Of a DNA stretch of 64,000 bases, positions 22,920 through 36,715 are shown piece by piece (the stretch's first letter is position 1; the number at the start of each line of letters is the position of its first letter). The notes under the pieces were generated by a model that saw nothing but the letters and a program-made list of their open reading frames with translations, did not search any database and had not been told where the DNA came from. Source of the stretch: Plantago elongata (Eukaryota; Streptophyta; Magnoliopsida; Lamiales; Plantaginaceae). Where the stretch lies: the NCBI GenBank assembly GCA_036897095.1, contig JAYMSP010000111.1:1-64000 (forward strand). Direction: 5' to 3'. A program made the translations under genes and the position numbers.

Positions 22920-25626
22920 ATGGACTTGTCTACAAAGAAGCCATGCAATGATCAACAAAAGAAGAGAATGGTCGCCAAGATTGGCACAGGTAGTGGAGTC
23001 GGAGCTGTTATTTTCTTGGGCGGGGCATTTGCGTTGGCTTCGGCCTTTATAGTCGGCAGGAAAGGCCGTAGCTCCACCGTCGAACACCCTGAGCCGAAGC
23101 TACAGAATGACGAGCCGGATGATGAATCGGATAATGAGTTGGATAAGGAACATGTGCAGAGTGTTTTAGATGATAAGGTTTCCAGGTCTGTTTGGTAAAA
23201 ATTCCGTTACTGTTTGGCTAGTGATTAAAATCGTGTAAACTTGTTTTAAAAGACTTTAAATCACTTATTTTAATATGATTTTCTTGATTTTAATTGTTAA
23301 CCAAACGGGTAAAGCTTTTGTGTTTATTTATGTGTTGAATTTGGTTGATGATTGTGTTTCTTGATTTTGGAGTTGCAGCGATGAAGTGACTAAAGAGATT
23401 GTTGAATGTGATCATGTCCCGTTGGTATCTCCTCAGGACTTCAAATCGGTAATTTTCCTTTTGCGTATATTCAGATTTGATTGAAACAGAGTATAAATCT
23501 GCATCCCTACATAATATCCATATAGATGTCTGGAATTAATCCATTTGTTGTATAACAGTTTTACAATCTCTAGAACCAGTATTTAGACCACTAAGCATGC
23601 GTTGGAATCGGTGTTTGGATAGAGAATGGACTATCGTCGTGTTCTGATTTCGGAACATCTTGACAAAAGAAGCTTAGATGTGAGTGAAGTAGTTAGTGAC
23701 AAAATGGCCTAGTTTGATGTAGGTTAGTTCAATTAGTACACTTGAAATCCAATTCATACTTAGGTAGATATAGCTTCTTTTTTTGTGTGTGTTAGATTTT
23801 GGACTTCAAAGAATGTTAATTAGACAATACTATGAATGTTGTGTTGATTTGATATATTTCTCCAGGATTCCATTGATGTTGAGGAACCTAGTGAGAAGAC
23901 CTTTGTGTTCATTAGTCCCAATGAACAGGAAAAGAGATCCTTTTCTGATGGCTCTGTTGTCACAACAGAGAATTTTGATTTCTTGGAGGATCATAAATTG
24001 CCATCTGAGCCAGGAGATGTGATAGCCGAAAAGTTCAGTGATGAGATTTTAAGTGAAAGGGAGGATACTGATAATGCAAGAGATGGAGAACATAATGATG
24101 ATGGCAAAATTGAGCAGATGAGTTGTGAAGAGGCTACTGAGCTAACTGAAATGTCGCCTGGAAGTGGAGGAAGTATGGAGGTTTGCTGTGATGAAGACTG
24201 TGACGAAGAGTCAAGTGTGTTAACAGAAGTTCATAAAGCTCTTCAGGAATTATGTGGTGAAATGGAGGAGGAGGAGGAGGAGGTGGAGAATAATGGAGGA
24301 GCGGACGTTAATGGAGACACTGGGGACGTGAAATCTGAAACTATTGACGAAAAGGAGTCTGATTTGGTTGCATATGGTGAAGCTAACCAAGATGAAGAAG
24401 GTGAGGTGATAACAACAATGGCTAGTGCCTCAGAGAGAGTCCATATTGATCGAACAGAGGCAAGCAATGGCCTATCTAAGGAAGTGAACATTGAAAATAC
24501 ATTGGAAACCGTTGGTTCTGATAGCCACGTCGATGATGTGGAAGAATCTCTCCAGCCCATGAGTGAAAGTCGTGCTAGTGAAAGCAACAATGTCGAAAAT
24601 GACAAGAAAGACTGTCTTGTACCAAATGAGAATGCGGGCTTGAGAGAAGAAGTGATTTCTGGTAGTCAAGAAGTAACTCAAGAGAATAACATTATTGAGG
24701 ATGGCATTGAAGATAATGTTGATGAAGATATTGCTAATGAACAGAAGAACGAAACATGTAAGGTAGCAGGACTGGTGGATGAAGCTGATAGTACGTTCTC
24801 ACAATACAGCCTACATACAGAACCGAATCAGAATGAGTGCAGTTACAAAAACAAAGAAGAAAATGCGACACCAGAAAATCCAGGCCTTGGAGATCATGAC
24901 AAGAACGTTGACATTTTGCCTATGCCAGTGCTTGAGAAAGAAACAATTTCCGCTGAAGGCATTAAAGTTGAGACAGATGAGGATGCTGAAATAAAGGTCA
25001 ATGACAAGGACGCCATCTCTGAACCGGCTGTTTCTCAGCAAACAGACTGTTATAATGGTGTGGAGCAAACCATAGGAGAGGGAGTTGAGGCAGAATCTAC
25101 TAACGTGACGATGGAAAAGAGCGAAGATGAGGAAATGGGTAATGAAGTTAACATCATGGATACTGATGATGATGATGAAGTGGATGAAATAGATTCATCT
25201 GAACTAGAAGATAGCTCCACAGAAACACGAGATTCTTCAACAGAATCCAACACAGAGCACGTCTTGCCAGCAGATTCAATACAGACAATGGACCAGGAAG
25301 TGGATCGCAAGACATTGGAGGATAAAATTATCACTGGTCTCAAGAATAGATACAATGAAATCAAGGAAGAAAAAGATTCTGTAGACAGCCAACAGATAAA
25401 GGGGATCAATAATTGCAAATCCACTGAGAATTCAATCAAGAAATACATCATGGACTTGACAACGGTCATGGATCACCCTGGAAATGTGAAGGTGCGGATG
25501 ATGGTGATTGTAACACTCTCTTTACTAACATCATACCTGTGCTCCCGATTATTTGACTGCTCCTTTCTCAAGCTCTCCCTCATTATGTTCTTCACCATGG
25601 CTCTTTCCAGAATCCGCAGCTATTGA
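22920..25626 (+). CDS. Uncharacterised acidic protein with terminal membrane segments
   Basis: I do not recognise the family. Exons are 22920-23185, 23379-23448 and 23866-25626, giving 698 aa with consistent phase. The start MDLSTKKPCNDQQKKRMVAK is followed by a Gly/Ala-rich hydrophobic segment at about residues 22-46 (VGAVIFLGGAFALASAFIVG). The next 580 residues are strongly acidic, rich in Glu, Asp and Ser, with a Glu run (about 6 in a row) near 24270 and a second acidic cluster (DTDDDDEVDEIDSSELED) near 25160-25210. The last 45 residues contain one or two hydrophobic helices (MVIVTLSLLTSYLCSRLF and LKLSLIMFFTMALSR). The layout suggests a membrane-anchored protein with a disordered acidic loop. 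An in-frame ATG, good splice sites and a 1.76 kb open third exon make it a real gene. Organelle and function are unknown. Confidence 0.8.
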
Positions 25627-26418
25627 ACAGCAGTGTCAGCTTCAAAGATTAGAACCTTTACGCTATTAGCATTTTCCATGTGTTCTGAGAATTTTGATCT
25701 TGTAATGTGTTACTCTCATTTGATGTACTGTAATGATCATGCGTCTTTAGTATTAGTGATTTTTGTCCAAGTCAATGGAATAAGAGGAGAGAAAAACAAA
25801 GAAAACCTGGGTTTCAGGTATTTGTTGTTGAACAACCAAAGCTATACTTTATTAGCATCGCGTGATGAAACACAACTTGAGACTGATCTGTATCCTTATT
25901 TCACCTAGAATATTCAGATACAGGTACTTTCGGGAGATCATTAATAGACAGATGAAAACCTAGAAGACTCATAGTTCCACGGTTCACGGTTTTTGATACC
26001 TGTTATGAGGTCAGGAAACAGAAGCACATTCGGCTGAACACCAGCCCTGATATGCTGCAAGGTTTTTGAAACAACAAAGCTTAAAAAAACAACTTGATGA
26101 ACTTTAAAGTATACGAAATTTACAATTAACTAACATAATACTGTGGTCTGTGCGCAATGCCACAAATTTCTGTAATTCCCAATTTACATGTATACCGCAC
26201 TTCTACTATTGTGCTTCTGCCCTAAAGTCTAAGTATACAGGAGGCACACATTCATTGACTTGCTACAAGCATTTACCCATGATTTTATTTGTTTATCAGT
26301 ATCAAAAGAATTGCTCAGAACCGAAAAATGAATTCCCAAAAAGAAGAAAAGAAAAACTCTATTCTCTGGAGGCAAAATTTTATCCCAGCCATTTATAGCA
26401 GCTGAGCCAACTATCTAA
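25627..26418. other. Convergent intergenic region
   Basis: It holds the probable 3' UTR of the acidic-protein gene and that of RSH1, which face each other. Nothing else is recognised. Confidence 0.5.
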
Positions 26419-29400
26419 TTAGCACTCGAGGTAGTTTTCCTTCGAGCTCCGCCAACTGCACCCAGTTGACCATCCCAGGACACCGAGTATCATATCCACT
26501 TTTGAGCATGCAATTGTCTGTAATATACAAAAATGCATGTTGATCAGTTGATGAATTTGAGAGCGCTATGGGCAATTTACGGAGTAGAACCCTTACCAAA
26601 TTATGCGCGCTAGCTTCAACATGAAACAGCATGACACACATTCCTCTCTTTCGGTCTACTTCAGCCTGCCAACATGCAATTGAATTATAAAACAATCCAT
26701 TTCAAGTAAAATTTAAACTTAGATAAGCACACAGTCAACTCACAGCACAAGAACATATGGTAATATCTGCAGCTGCCAGTGCTGACGTGATATCTGCCAT
26801 CATTCCTGAAAGTTGATGAAACAAACATAAACTTGGTGATCATGTGAAAAGTGAAAACATATGAAAGTAATGTCTAAAATATTGGAGTACTAACTAGTAG
26901 TTATTACTATTCTCATCTTGATAAAATGATTGCCTATCAGATTTCAAAACCCAGCGTGGAATTTGACCCACATACACAATTTAGAATCAGCATGTGTCAA
27001 GCATCCAATTTCTTAAAAAAGTATACCTTTACGGTCTATGCAGACTATGGACAGCCACTGGATAGAATTTCCTTCAACGTCGTGCCAAGATGTAACTTTA
27101 CTGAATTGCCAGCTCTCTAAGCCAGGTAACACATCCCTGTACATAGGCATGTTAGCTCTTATCATTTTGGCAACACCATTTCCTTGTGATAGTGTCTCCC
27201 CATTAACTTTCAAGGTCACATGCTGCATATTCTTGTTATGATTCCCATTAACCTTGGGAATCTGAATGCTACAATTATCAAGTTGAAACATATTCTTGCT
27301 GCTTTTTGTGTTAAAAGATGTCATTTGTGTAACACTCTTAAAAAATTTCTCCCATGGCTGTTTTGCACCCTTAAAGTGATTTACTTCCACTTGACTGTCT
27401 TCTTCAACTTCAGTAGCAAATTCCTTCACTGAATCTGCAGTGATTTCTGTAGCTGACAGTTCTGCTTGCTGCCTCAGAAACTGAAAGGATAAATCTAGAG
27501 TAAGCACACTTTGGCAACTATACTATATTGGCAGGTGTTGAGCGTGCATGTGAGAGAGAGAGAGATACAAGTTTCAGGATAAGCTTACTTTCATTATCTT
27601 ATGCCGGGCACTGCGAGTTTTTGCATGCTGCAACCATTGCTTATGTTTCTGGAAAGCAGATTTAGAAGAGAGACCCTGGAAGAAAAATTCATCACTTACA
27701 TGAGGAGCTTATGCAACGAACTTTACCAAGAATAGTACAAAAAACTAAAATGTGGGACCTCAAACAGATGTGGAAGTTGCAGAATCAAGAATGATACAGG
27801 TAAATGCAGCTCTTTGATTTAGTAAGAGCATAGAACCAACAATTTCTCGTCAAGTGGGGATTTCGATGGGTATATTTAGATAGTAGGTTTGTTGTCTCAG
27901 ATACTGAAACTTGATACTAAATTTTATATTAACTGTAAGAGATCATAGCCAAACAACTGAGCTGGATATCAACTTTAACTCTGGGTGAATTTAAAAGCAT
28001 GCTATCACAAAAATCAGAGAAATAGTGATATCCCGGTCTAACTACGTCGAATCACTGGCAGTAATAATCATAATAAACTCATCTGATAGGATGCCAGACA
28101 CATGCCAGTCCAAGTCTCAGGTCTATGCTTTTAACAAAATGGAAAAAATAAAAATAAAATCCCTGGCAAATGAAAATTTGCGGCTGAATACGCTTCACAT
28201 GATTTTCACATAATTTACAAATATTCAGTTTGGGCAGTAACAAAATGGACAATAATGGTGTGAATGTGACTGAATAGAGATGTGAACTGAAACAGTTAAA
28301 GGACTAACATCGTAGGTTATAATTTCCACAACTTCAGCATTAGCAAGCACATGCATTGGAGAGACGCCATTGCCATTGACCTGCAAACACAAATATTTGC
28401 AACACTGATGCAAGACTCAAAGGTTTAGAGGATATATGTACTGAAAACCATATCACAAGGAAAACCTTAGCAGCCACCATTTTGTTGCCGATATCGGTGT
28501 GAATCATATACGCATAATCAACGATAGTCGCCCCCTGTGGCAGATTTTTAATCTGTAGGCAGCATCTCAGAGGTTAGAATAAAATATGCACAATGCAGAA
28601 TACATTTCAAGCAATGTTGACCATAGTTTTATCACCTCTCCCCTGGGTGTAAAAACAAAGACACGGCTTCCTAGTAGATCCCTGGTGATAGTATCAACAA
28701 ACTCCCTAGAGCTCATGTTTCCAACAAACTCCTCTTGCCATTCCCTTATTGCATTGAGCCAGCCTATCTGAAAGGAACAGAAAATTCACTACATAATTAT
28801 TGGGTGTAGATGTAATTAAGATTTTTCATGCTGAGCATTTCTTAACTTTTGAGTGAAGTTTTAAATATATTTTAGCCGTTTCAAAAAAAATAAAAATAAG
28901 AAAAAAGATTTGTCCATTATGATGGCTTGAGATAAACGCCTTAAAGTAAAATTTACAAACATTTCAACAGACCAGAGCAACAATGGGATGGCAATGCATG
29001 TAGATGGGGCTAACTTAATATTTTTTGAAATCTTACAACATCATTATTTGATTTTGTATAGATAATTTTATGATTGAAAGATAAAATAGGGGAAATATCA
29101 ACATATTAGGAGTGAATACATATTATGTCCTCTTTTCAATTTCCATAAAAAAAAGTACTTGGGGCATAACAAATACACATGAGAGAATAAAAAAGAAAAA
29201 AGAAATACTCTACCCTAAGAGCAACATTGGCATTGCTAAGGCACACTAGCTTCCCGCCAGAGCTTCTACTATATGGCATGCTACGTCCAATTAAGCCATT
29301 TACAAAAAACTTCCCACTATAATGTGTAGCAATCCCCCTATCCGCAATCAGATCCATCTCTTCTGTCCTTATCTATTCCAATCAAACATGAATAACAATA

Positions 29401-32400
29401 AACAAGATTATCGCCTACAACAGGCATCTGTTGATCTGATTAATCGACAAATTTTACTGCCTAGAGTTGTTGAATAAAAGAAAACACAAGGAAACATGAG
29501 TATAGAGAAAATTCAATGACACACCTGTACGTCCAACCTAAACATGCTCTCGTAAAGAAAGGGGATAACTGTGGTATGAAGACTCTGATAACCATTAGGT
29601 TTTGGAGTTGCAATATAATCCTTCATCTGTCTCCAAAAAAATGAATATAAGGGCAGGAACAACCATATGCTAATTTTAATTCCCGATTTGAGCATCTAGG
29701 CCACACACATGGTCGGGGGTGATTATGACACAGATTCTCAGAATATCGTATAAAATGGAACATATAAACAGGAACATACTGCTCGAGGGATTGGGGTCCA
29801 GATTCCATGAACCAGACCAAGCACATGATAGCATATCTGAAAATTAAACTCAGGTCAGATTAAATTTACTCAACTGAGAGGTTATGTTTAGAGTTGTAAC
29901 CAGATAACAGTTTACCTGTTGAGCGTTACATAAAGGACCAACTCCAACGCACGGCTTTGGTTTTATGATAATACGAAGCTGGAATCGAGAACTGCCTGGG
30001 TGAGAAATATATAAACATAGGCATATATACATCCGTACAGAAATGTCATTTTACAAACCTGTGCAATCTGGTTAACCTCATCTATCGAGCTTTTGGATTT
30101 AATAACAGCTTTATGGATGCTGAATGTAGCACCAAAAAAAAAAGTTACTACAAAAGTTTTCGTTCAAGATCAGATAATGATAAAGAATAATGAGATCAGC
30201 AAAAAATAGACTCAATGTTGGACATTAAGTATAGCACCAAAGCAGAACAAAGATATATGTGGATGGGATAATCGCATACTCGAGTATCAGTTACCTGTAA
30301 GGTTCCTTGAATACTGGCCGAACTTCTGTTTTCACAGTCACAAGGTCCAAGAATTGATCATCCTCAATTCTCTTTACCAAAATGTTGTTAGCCTAATAGA
30401 ATGAACAAAAAATAGAAAGTAGATCAGCATGATACCCAACTTTAATACACATACGCACGGAATGGTAAGTTTCTTGCAGCGCAGCAGTACTGCCTGCTCA
30501 CTTCTGGCATACAAATAGATACCACCAGCACCAAAAAAGCTAGAATCAGCAAATTACCTCTTTGAGATCTTTTTCATGTTTTTTATGAAGTTCTGCAAGT
30601 CTGTTCCTGATCCTAGCATGATCTTCAGGGTTTGTGTACATAAATGCCAAATTTTCAAGTTCCGACTGCAAATCAAGTTGTAAAATGAATAAACCTGATA
30701 CTTTTATCTGAGAATGCCGACATAGACACGATGTAATAATAAGGCCAATGCAATTATAGAGTGGAACTTTCATGTGCACGAAAAGGACAAACAAGTCATT
30801 GTACATATGTCTTGAGGAACAGGAGATTCAGGGAAGATAAACAAGGATTGAAGTATAGAGTCTGAGAAAATACAGATAAAAAAGAACAAGCACAACACAG
30901 CTCCTAGATTTCCATGTCCTACCACAAAACCACACTACAGTTATGGAAATTGAACTGTTTGAGCTACATTAAGCAGCTACAGATGGGCAAGTCATCATTG
31001 GCTGATTGACGACCCCCAATACAGGCAATCACATCTGTCACTTTTGATGAGTTTGACGAACTAATTCCTTGAAATATATGTAAATGTAAAAAAAAAATGG
31101 AATCCCTTAAAAGGAGGAAATGAGTTTGATGACCTCCAATACAGGCAATCACATAGAAAGTAAGAGAATGTAAAAATAAATATTAAAGAAATCAGTCAAA
31201 ACGCAAAGAGATATGTGACAGATTCAAGAAACATCCTATATTGGTACTCTAGCATGCAGTGAATCAGTCTTATAAGGAGAGAAATCATAATTAACTCCTG
31301 ATTTCCAAAAATAAAATACTTCCTTACAATTGTTGAACAAATGTGCACAAATTATATTTCACCATAAACGACACCAGACAAGAAAAGGATAAGGAAATAA
31401 AATATTTAAGTCAAACAGAACTATATCAAGATTCAAGACTAACTTTAGCCTCTAAAGTACACAAAGTTGCAAACATGATCTTAAGGATCTAAAGAAAAAT
31501 GCAAAACAATATGCATCGTAAAAGGTACAATATGGAAAACAGGATGAAAAATCATGATCCAGTTTCGAGATGGTCTTCACATGATTTAAATTTCAATAAC
31601 TGAATGTTTGTTTGACAGAATAATTTAATATGATGGCTTACCTTGATCTGATAAATTCCAAGCAGTTTTGCGAGAGGAGCAAAAACCTCAAGTGTCTCCA
31701 TAGCTATGCTGGCCTGTACATGGTTGTTAAAAATAAGAGTGAAGGCAACCTGGAGAATGGCATAAACAGATAAAAATAAACAAACCTGCTTGTGAGGAGG
31801 CATGTGTGCAAGAGTCCTCATGTTATGTAGTCTGTCAGCCAATTTGACAATTATTACACGAACCTGAAACACAACTTTTATCATTAGAAATTCTGATAAA
31901 ACATCTAAAGCATGCTACGTTCATTACAGATATACTGTAATCACCTCCTCGGTCATGGCAAGAAACATTTGACGGAGATCATCTGCTTTCACATCTTGAA
32001 CGGAATGATTATCATCCTTTGCCTTTAGTTTCCCAAGTTTTGATACCTGGATTATCGTTAAAAGCACATTTTCATCAGCTCGTAACTATCATTTTGGATG
32101 GGTGGGTGTTGAGGGGTTGGGACTTTGGACACTTCGTAAAAAATTAAGCTCTAAAACTACCTTTGTCTCCCCTTCCACGATCTGGCGTACTGTGGTACCA
32201 AATTCTTCCTCTATCCTTTCAAACGTCACAACATTTGTATCTTCTACTGTGTCATGCAACAAACCAGCAGCTACAGACTCCCAATCCACTTCCTAAATGA
32301 CATGAGTAAGAGTTGTGTGAAAAAAATATATAGAATAAAGCAACTCAAATACATTAATAGTTAATACTATATTATTTGGCAGTGAACAAATACAGTGTAT

Positions 32401-34249
32401 AACTCACAAGTTCACCGAGAATTTGAGCAACTGCAACTGGATGAATTATGAAGGGTTCCCCACTGCGCCTTTTTTGACCATCATGTGCCTCAAATGCCAA
32501 CTTTAAACATGACAGGAAATATATAAAGGCGGAGATACACGTCAGTTTGTATCATCTGCCGACTAGTTATTATACAAATGTAATTTAATAGTAATTGAAA
32601 ATGACTAACATGCAGCCTCAACAATAAAAGGACGCATTTGAAGCACCAAATGTAAAGTCGATTTTAAATACTCACATTCAAGGCTCTATGGACCAAGTCC
32701 ATTTCTTTTGGAGAGAGATATGAGATGCTAGGTCTCAGATCCTGCGATAAAAAATGTGCAATAAATTTATAATCAGTTCATTATAACTAAATGCTTCAGC
32801 CTTCAGATATGTAAAGACCAACTGTTGTAGATGAATGCTATACTGCACGTGCTAGTTAATAAACCTGCAGACTATCTGTCAATCTCTATCTTTCATGTTG
32901 TTTAGCATGACACTTACCTTACTATTTCATAATTCCTATAAGCATCATTTATCATTCTGATTTCTACCTTAAAGCTAGCATCTATAGCATATGTAGTATG
33001 AATTAAGGAGACCTGCCTCTTTCGCAAAATACATTTTTAAGCATGTAAACTAGTTTACCAAATATATTCTATTCGCATACCTCCCACAAGCTTCCGGGAG
33101 AGACCTCATTAAATTCTATGGAAGAAGATGACGAACAACACAACTTCCGTTCACTGTGAGGAAAACATGAAACCCCTGAGAACATGTCCTTCCGCAGCAT
33201 AGGTTGATCTGAGGCCTCTAAAAAGTACCATCCTCTATCATTATGAGCTTCACATCTCTGCCATTGATCATTGAATGGCTAAAATTAGGTACAGCCAAAA
33301 CCGTACTCAATGAGAGGTAAATAGCATGAAGGAATGCTATAGTCCACCAACGTGTTTTTACCTGCCTTTGATATAGAATTCTAAATGCACTCACTGTGTT
33401 AATTTATTTACCAAAATCACTGCAACCATGTAAATAAACAGACAACAAACTAACCAACTGAGCCTTTTATCCAATTAAGGATTTGGGTAAGCTACATGAA
33501 CCAAAAAAAGATTCACGTGCAACAATTAATCTCCTCCACGTGCATTTCTACTTACTTATGAGGAAGAGAGGTGGACAAAAATATCCCCAAACATAAAATG
33601 AAAGACTATATATTCACAACAAACCGTTGATTGTGCATTAAAATTCTTTTCCAATGACAATTTAAATTCCATCTCCACGTAATTAACTTCCTACCAAGGC
33701 ATATGCCAAATCATCGACTATCTTTCTATCTCGACATAATATTATTTTACTATACACACTAGCTGCCTACAACACCTTCAATTCATATAGATTGGCAAAT
33801 GGAATAGGAAACAATAGCCTAAATTGCAGCTGTAATAAACACTCTATCACCCAATAAGGTGATAGCCTAGATAATTCCAATCGATAACAGATTATTAAAC
33901 TCACAAATGCAACGCGATTCCTTCTGAAAATCGCATCTCCGGCATGAGCAGGATGAGCAGTGCTAGCCAGAAATCCACTCAACACTCTCGTAGCTCTGGA
34001 AGGACAAGAGAGCGTGCTGCAATCATACTTGCTACTCACATCTCCTTTCCAAACCTTACACGCGTTAACGCATTCTACAGACACTGCCAAACCAAACGAC
34101 AATTCAGGAACACGCTCAATTGCAGAAAACCAAAACTCAATCAAAAACAAAAACAAAAAAACTCCGCCAATCAACTGAAGTGAAATAGAAGACAAAATTC
34201 AACTGACGAAAGCAGTAAATGCACCTGACATAGAAGAAGCAGAAGCCAT
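26419..34249 (-). CDS. RSH1: RelA/SpoT homologue RSH1, plastid (p)ppGpp hydrolase type
   Basis: This protein controls (p)ppGpp levels in plastids. Twenty-four exons join in phase to 884 aa, the length of Arabidopsis RSH1: 34225-34249, 33905-34083, 33081-33278, 32676-32741, 32408-32500, 32161-32292, 31945-32046, 31786-31863, 31642-31713, 30558-30665, 30295-30392, 30059-30119, 29916-29978, 29780-29836, 29525-29626, 29214-29372, 28636-28767, 28466-28552, 28309-28380, 27589-27675, 27027-27480, 26744-26805, 26597-26665, 26419-26517. The N-terminus [20 protein letters not shown] is transit-peptide-like. The hydrolase HD domain is intact (HP at 176-177, His200-Asp201 in [19 protein letters not shown] at 273-283). 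The synthetase domain is degenerate: the Gly at six residues before the YSI motif is Pro377. TGS (about 563-628) and ACT (about 795-875, [17 protein letters not shown]) domains follow; the protein ends KENYLEC. This fits the known hydrolase-only RSH1 class. Confidence 0.95.
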
Positions 34250-34812
34250 TTGCTAATAATCGGGAGCATCGGTGAGAAACCTGTACATTGAAACACACGC
34301 TAAACGAAAGCTTGTTCAGAAAACCGATTCATGAGCTGAATTAGGTAACTGGTAGAGAGGAATCGAAAAGGAATTGTCAGCGAGAATTAGAGAGGATTTA
34401 GATTGAATGAAGTGAAATGAAGAATAAGATAATCTAGAGAGAGAAAGCAAGCGAGCAAGCCAGTGATGATATAGTTCTGAAATTATAATGGAGTTTTAGT
34501 CGAGGCCACAAAAATTCCGTTTCATAGATGATGATGATATTCTTTTTGTGTGCTCTTATACTACTATATACTTATTCTGAAATTTCTGATTATGATTTTT
34601 AATGATACTATTACTGGTGCCATTTGTGCGTTATTCATTTAGTATTTATTATCTATCCCCAACTTTGGAGAAATTTGTTTCTCTTTGACGTCAAATGACG
34701 ACATTGTTACGCTTTCATTCTTACCCAAATAAATTAATGGGCGACAACTTTTATACTTTTCTAAATATTATAATAAAGTTGTCAAAAAAAAAATATTATA
34801 AGTAAATAAATA
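34250..34812. other. RSH1 leader and promoter region
   Basis: The RSH1 leader extends rightward from 34250. A CAG on the minus strand near 34282 could be the acceptor of a leader intron, but this is not certain. The GA-rich stretch near 34430-34460 lies at a plausible 5' UTR or start-site position. No other gene is seen. Confidence 0.45.
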
Positions 34813-34872
34813 TTACTCTTCCGTCCAGAATTAAATATTTCGTGGGCTAAACACAAATTTTTATGCACTAAG

Positions 34873-34994
34873 ACTGTGTTCTCTTCAACTGAAATTTATT
34901 GAACTAAACTGAAGTAAGGTATAAATTATAACTAAATCGAGCTGAACTGAACTAAACTGAATTGAATTGATTTTAAGTTGAAAAGAACACAACC
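34873..34994. repeat. Short MITE-like inverted repeat
   Basis: ACTGTGTTCTCTTCAACTG at the left end is matched by the reverse complement of AAGTTGAAAAGAACACAACC at the right end. The ~120-bp interior is a run of GAACT/AAACTGAA-type words. It has no coding capacity. The family is not identified. A Stowaway-like CTCTTCCGTCC end at about 34817 lies just outside and may belong to another element. Confidence 0.5.
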
Positions 34995-35399
34995 TAATTA
35001 AGTAGTGTATGTTTATTGAAAATAAAATAGTGAAGACAAAGGTTGTGGATCTAGACACATGTTTTAATGCAATTATTGAGTTTTTTATGATTATAATATT
35101 GGATTGTGAGGTACAAAAATTATCAAATATGAAAAGGGGATGTTAAACGCATCACACATTTTTATATATCACAAAAATTCCTTCAAATTATATAAATATA
35201 TTTTAAGAGAAAAGAGAGAAGATAGGAATATAAAGTTTATTCCATGACATAAAATGTGAGTACAAGTAAAGTGTATTTATACAAGAGTAAAGTGAAAGGT
35301 ACTAGGAGCATATGAAGATGCACCAAAACTATTAAACTACTTAATCATCCACTAACATGTACATTTCTCTTTAATACTCCATTAGATAAACATGAGTTG

Positions 35400-36715
35400 T
35401 GATTGTTGGTATGCGTGAGAAATACTGCCTTATTAAAAACCTTGCCAAAAAAAAATTCAGTGGGATAAAAACTTAGTCAAGGGAAAAAGAGTGTAGTGCG
35501 TAACCAACTCCCTTGATTAAAATATCACACCACTTCCTTGAGTTGTCGCATTCCAATCTTTCGAACCAATTTCTCAAATGATGATGATGGAAGTGATTTA
35601 GTGAACAAGTCTACCAACTTGTCGGCTGATCGAATTTGTTGGACTTGGATGGAGCCTTCCTTTTGTAGATCATGGGTGAAGAAAAACTTTGGTGATATGT
35701 GCTTTGTTTGATCACCTTTGATGAAGCCTTCCTTCAATTGAGACATGCAAGTTGCATTGTCGTCATATAGCACGTAATTGGGCTTCCATTTCATGGTTTG
35801 AAGTTTATGATACTTCGAACCTTTCCTCATGTTGTTCATTCTGAGTTCATGTCTCAGTTTGAGGAACCTGCTCGGATGCAGGAATTTCTTCAACAAGCAT
35901 GTTTGCTGGCATTTGGAATGTGGAGGCAATGTCAGTATCTTCCAACATCCGATCACTTTCCACCAAACCTTCGTCTTCATGTTGGTGAGTGATAACTCCT
36001 TCTGATGGTGCTTTCTCAGCAACCTTATGATCAGAGGAATTAAGCTTGAGGCTCCACCATGAGTCTCCATCCGTGATCTCTTTAGTGTTTCCATAAGAGA
36101 AACATTATCATCAGAGTCGTCACTGTCATAACTTGGGACAGACTCGTTGATTGCATTATGGTCTTGCACGGATAGCTCTGGCATTTTGCCTAAGCTGCAT
36201 GTTCTTCTTTCAGAGATGGGTCTCTCTGAACAGGTCTTGGTTGAGGGGCTTCAACCTCATCAATTCTTTCTGGGGGTTGGATTTCTGAAATAACAACTTT
36301 TGCAAGTTGTTTCCTTGAAGTTCTCTGCTTCTTGGTCCTAGGTTTCTTTGCAACTTGGACCTCAGCAGATTCTCCCTCAGAAGCGTCTTCTCCTTGTGGC
36401 ACCAACTCTCCCTTGGCAGCCCTTTTGATCAATGCCTTCTTTGTTGCCATCGAAGCAACGGTGAAGTATACTGGCAAGACATTCCAGTGCTCATAAAGGT
36501 GTCTGGTCCTAATGTCTCCCAATATGAACGTTGATGGGCAATCTTCGATTTTGTCATTTGCAGCTTCTTCATACAAAATTTTGACAGCATCATTGAAAAC
36601 CTTGTCTTTTGTATTGATCTCAGAAACCTGTCCGCAATTTTCAGTCGGAAGATTTTGCAGAACTTGTCACAGTCCAGGTTTGTCTCAGTACCTTGGTGTC
36701 GAAGTAAAAGCCCCA
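35400..36715 (-). mobile_element. Ty1/copia LTR-retrotransposon fossil, 3' part
   Basis: This is a fossil. On the minus strand the end of a copia polyprotein is visible at about 35524-35790 (the RNase H C-terminal region with the ADKLVDLFTKSLP motif). Beyond it is leader or LTR-type sequence. The stretch 35800-36715 resembles the gag-like region of a SIRE/Maximus-type copia element, joined directly to the RNase H end, so most of pol is absent. It is old and broken in many places. The left terminus is not defined. Confidence 0.65.

Noticed and set aside
24270-24290. GAG trinucleotide run as a microsatellite of interest
   Set aside because: It is short and simply encodes part of the glutamate-rich loop of the acidic protein.
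33767-34195. 142-codon minus-strand frame as a separate gene
   Set aside because: It is RSH1 exon 2 read through into its flanking introns.
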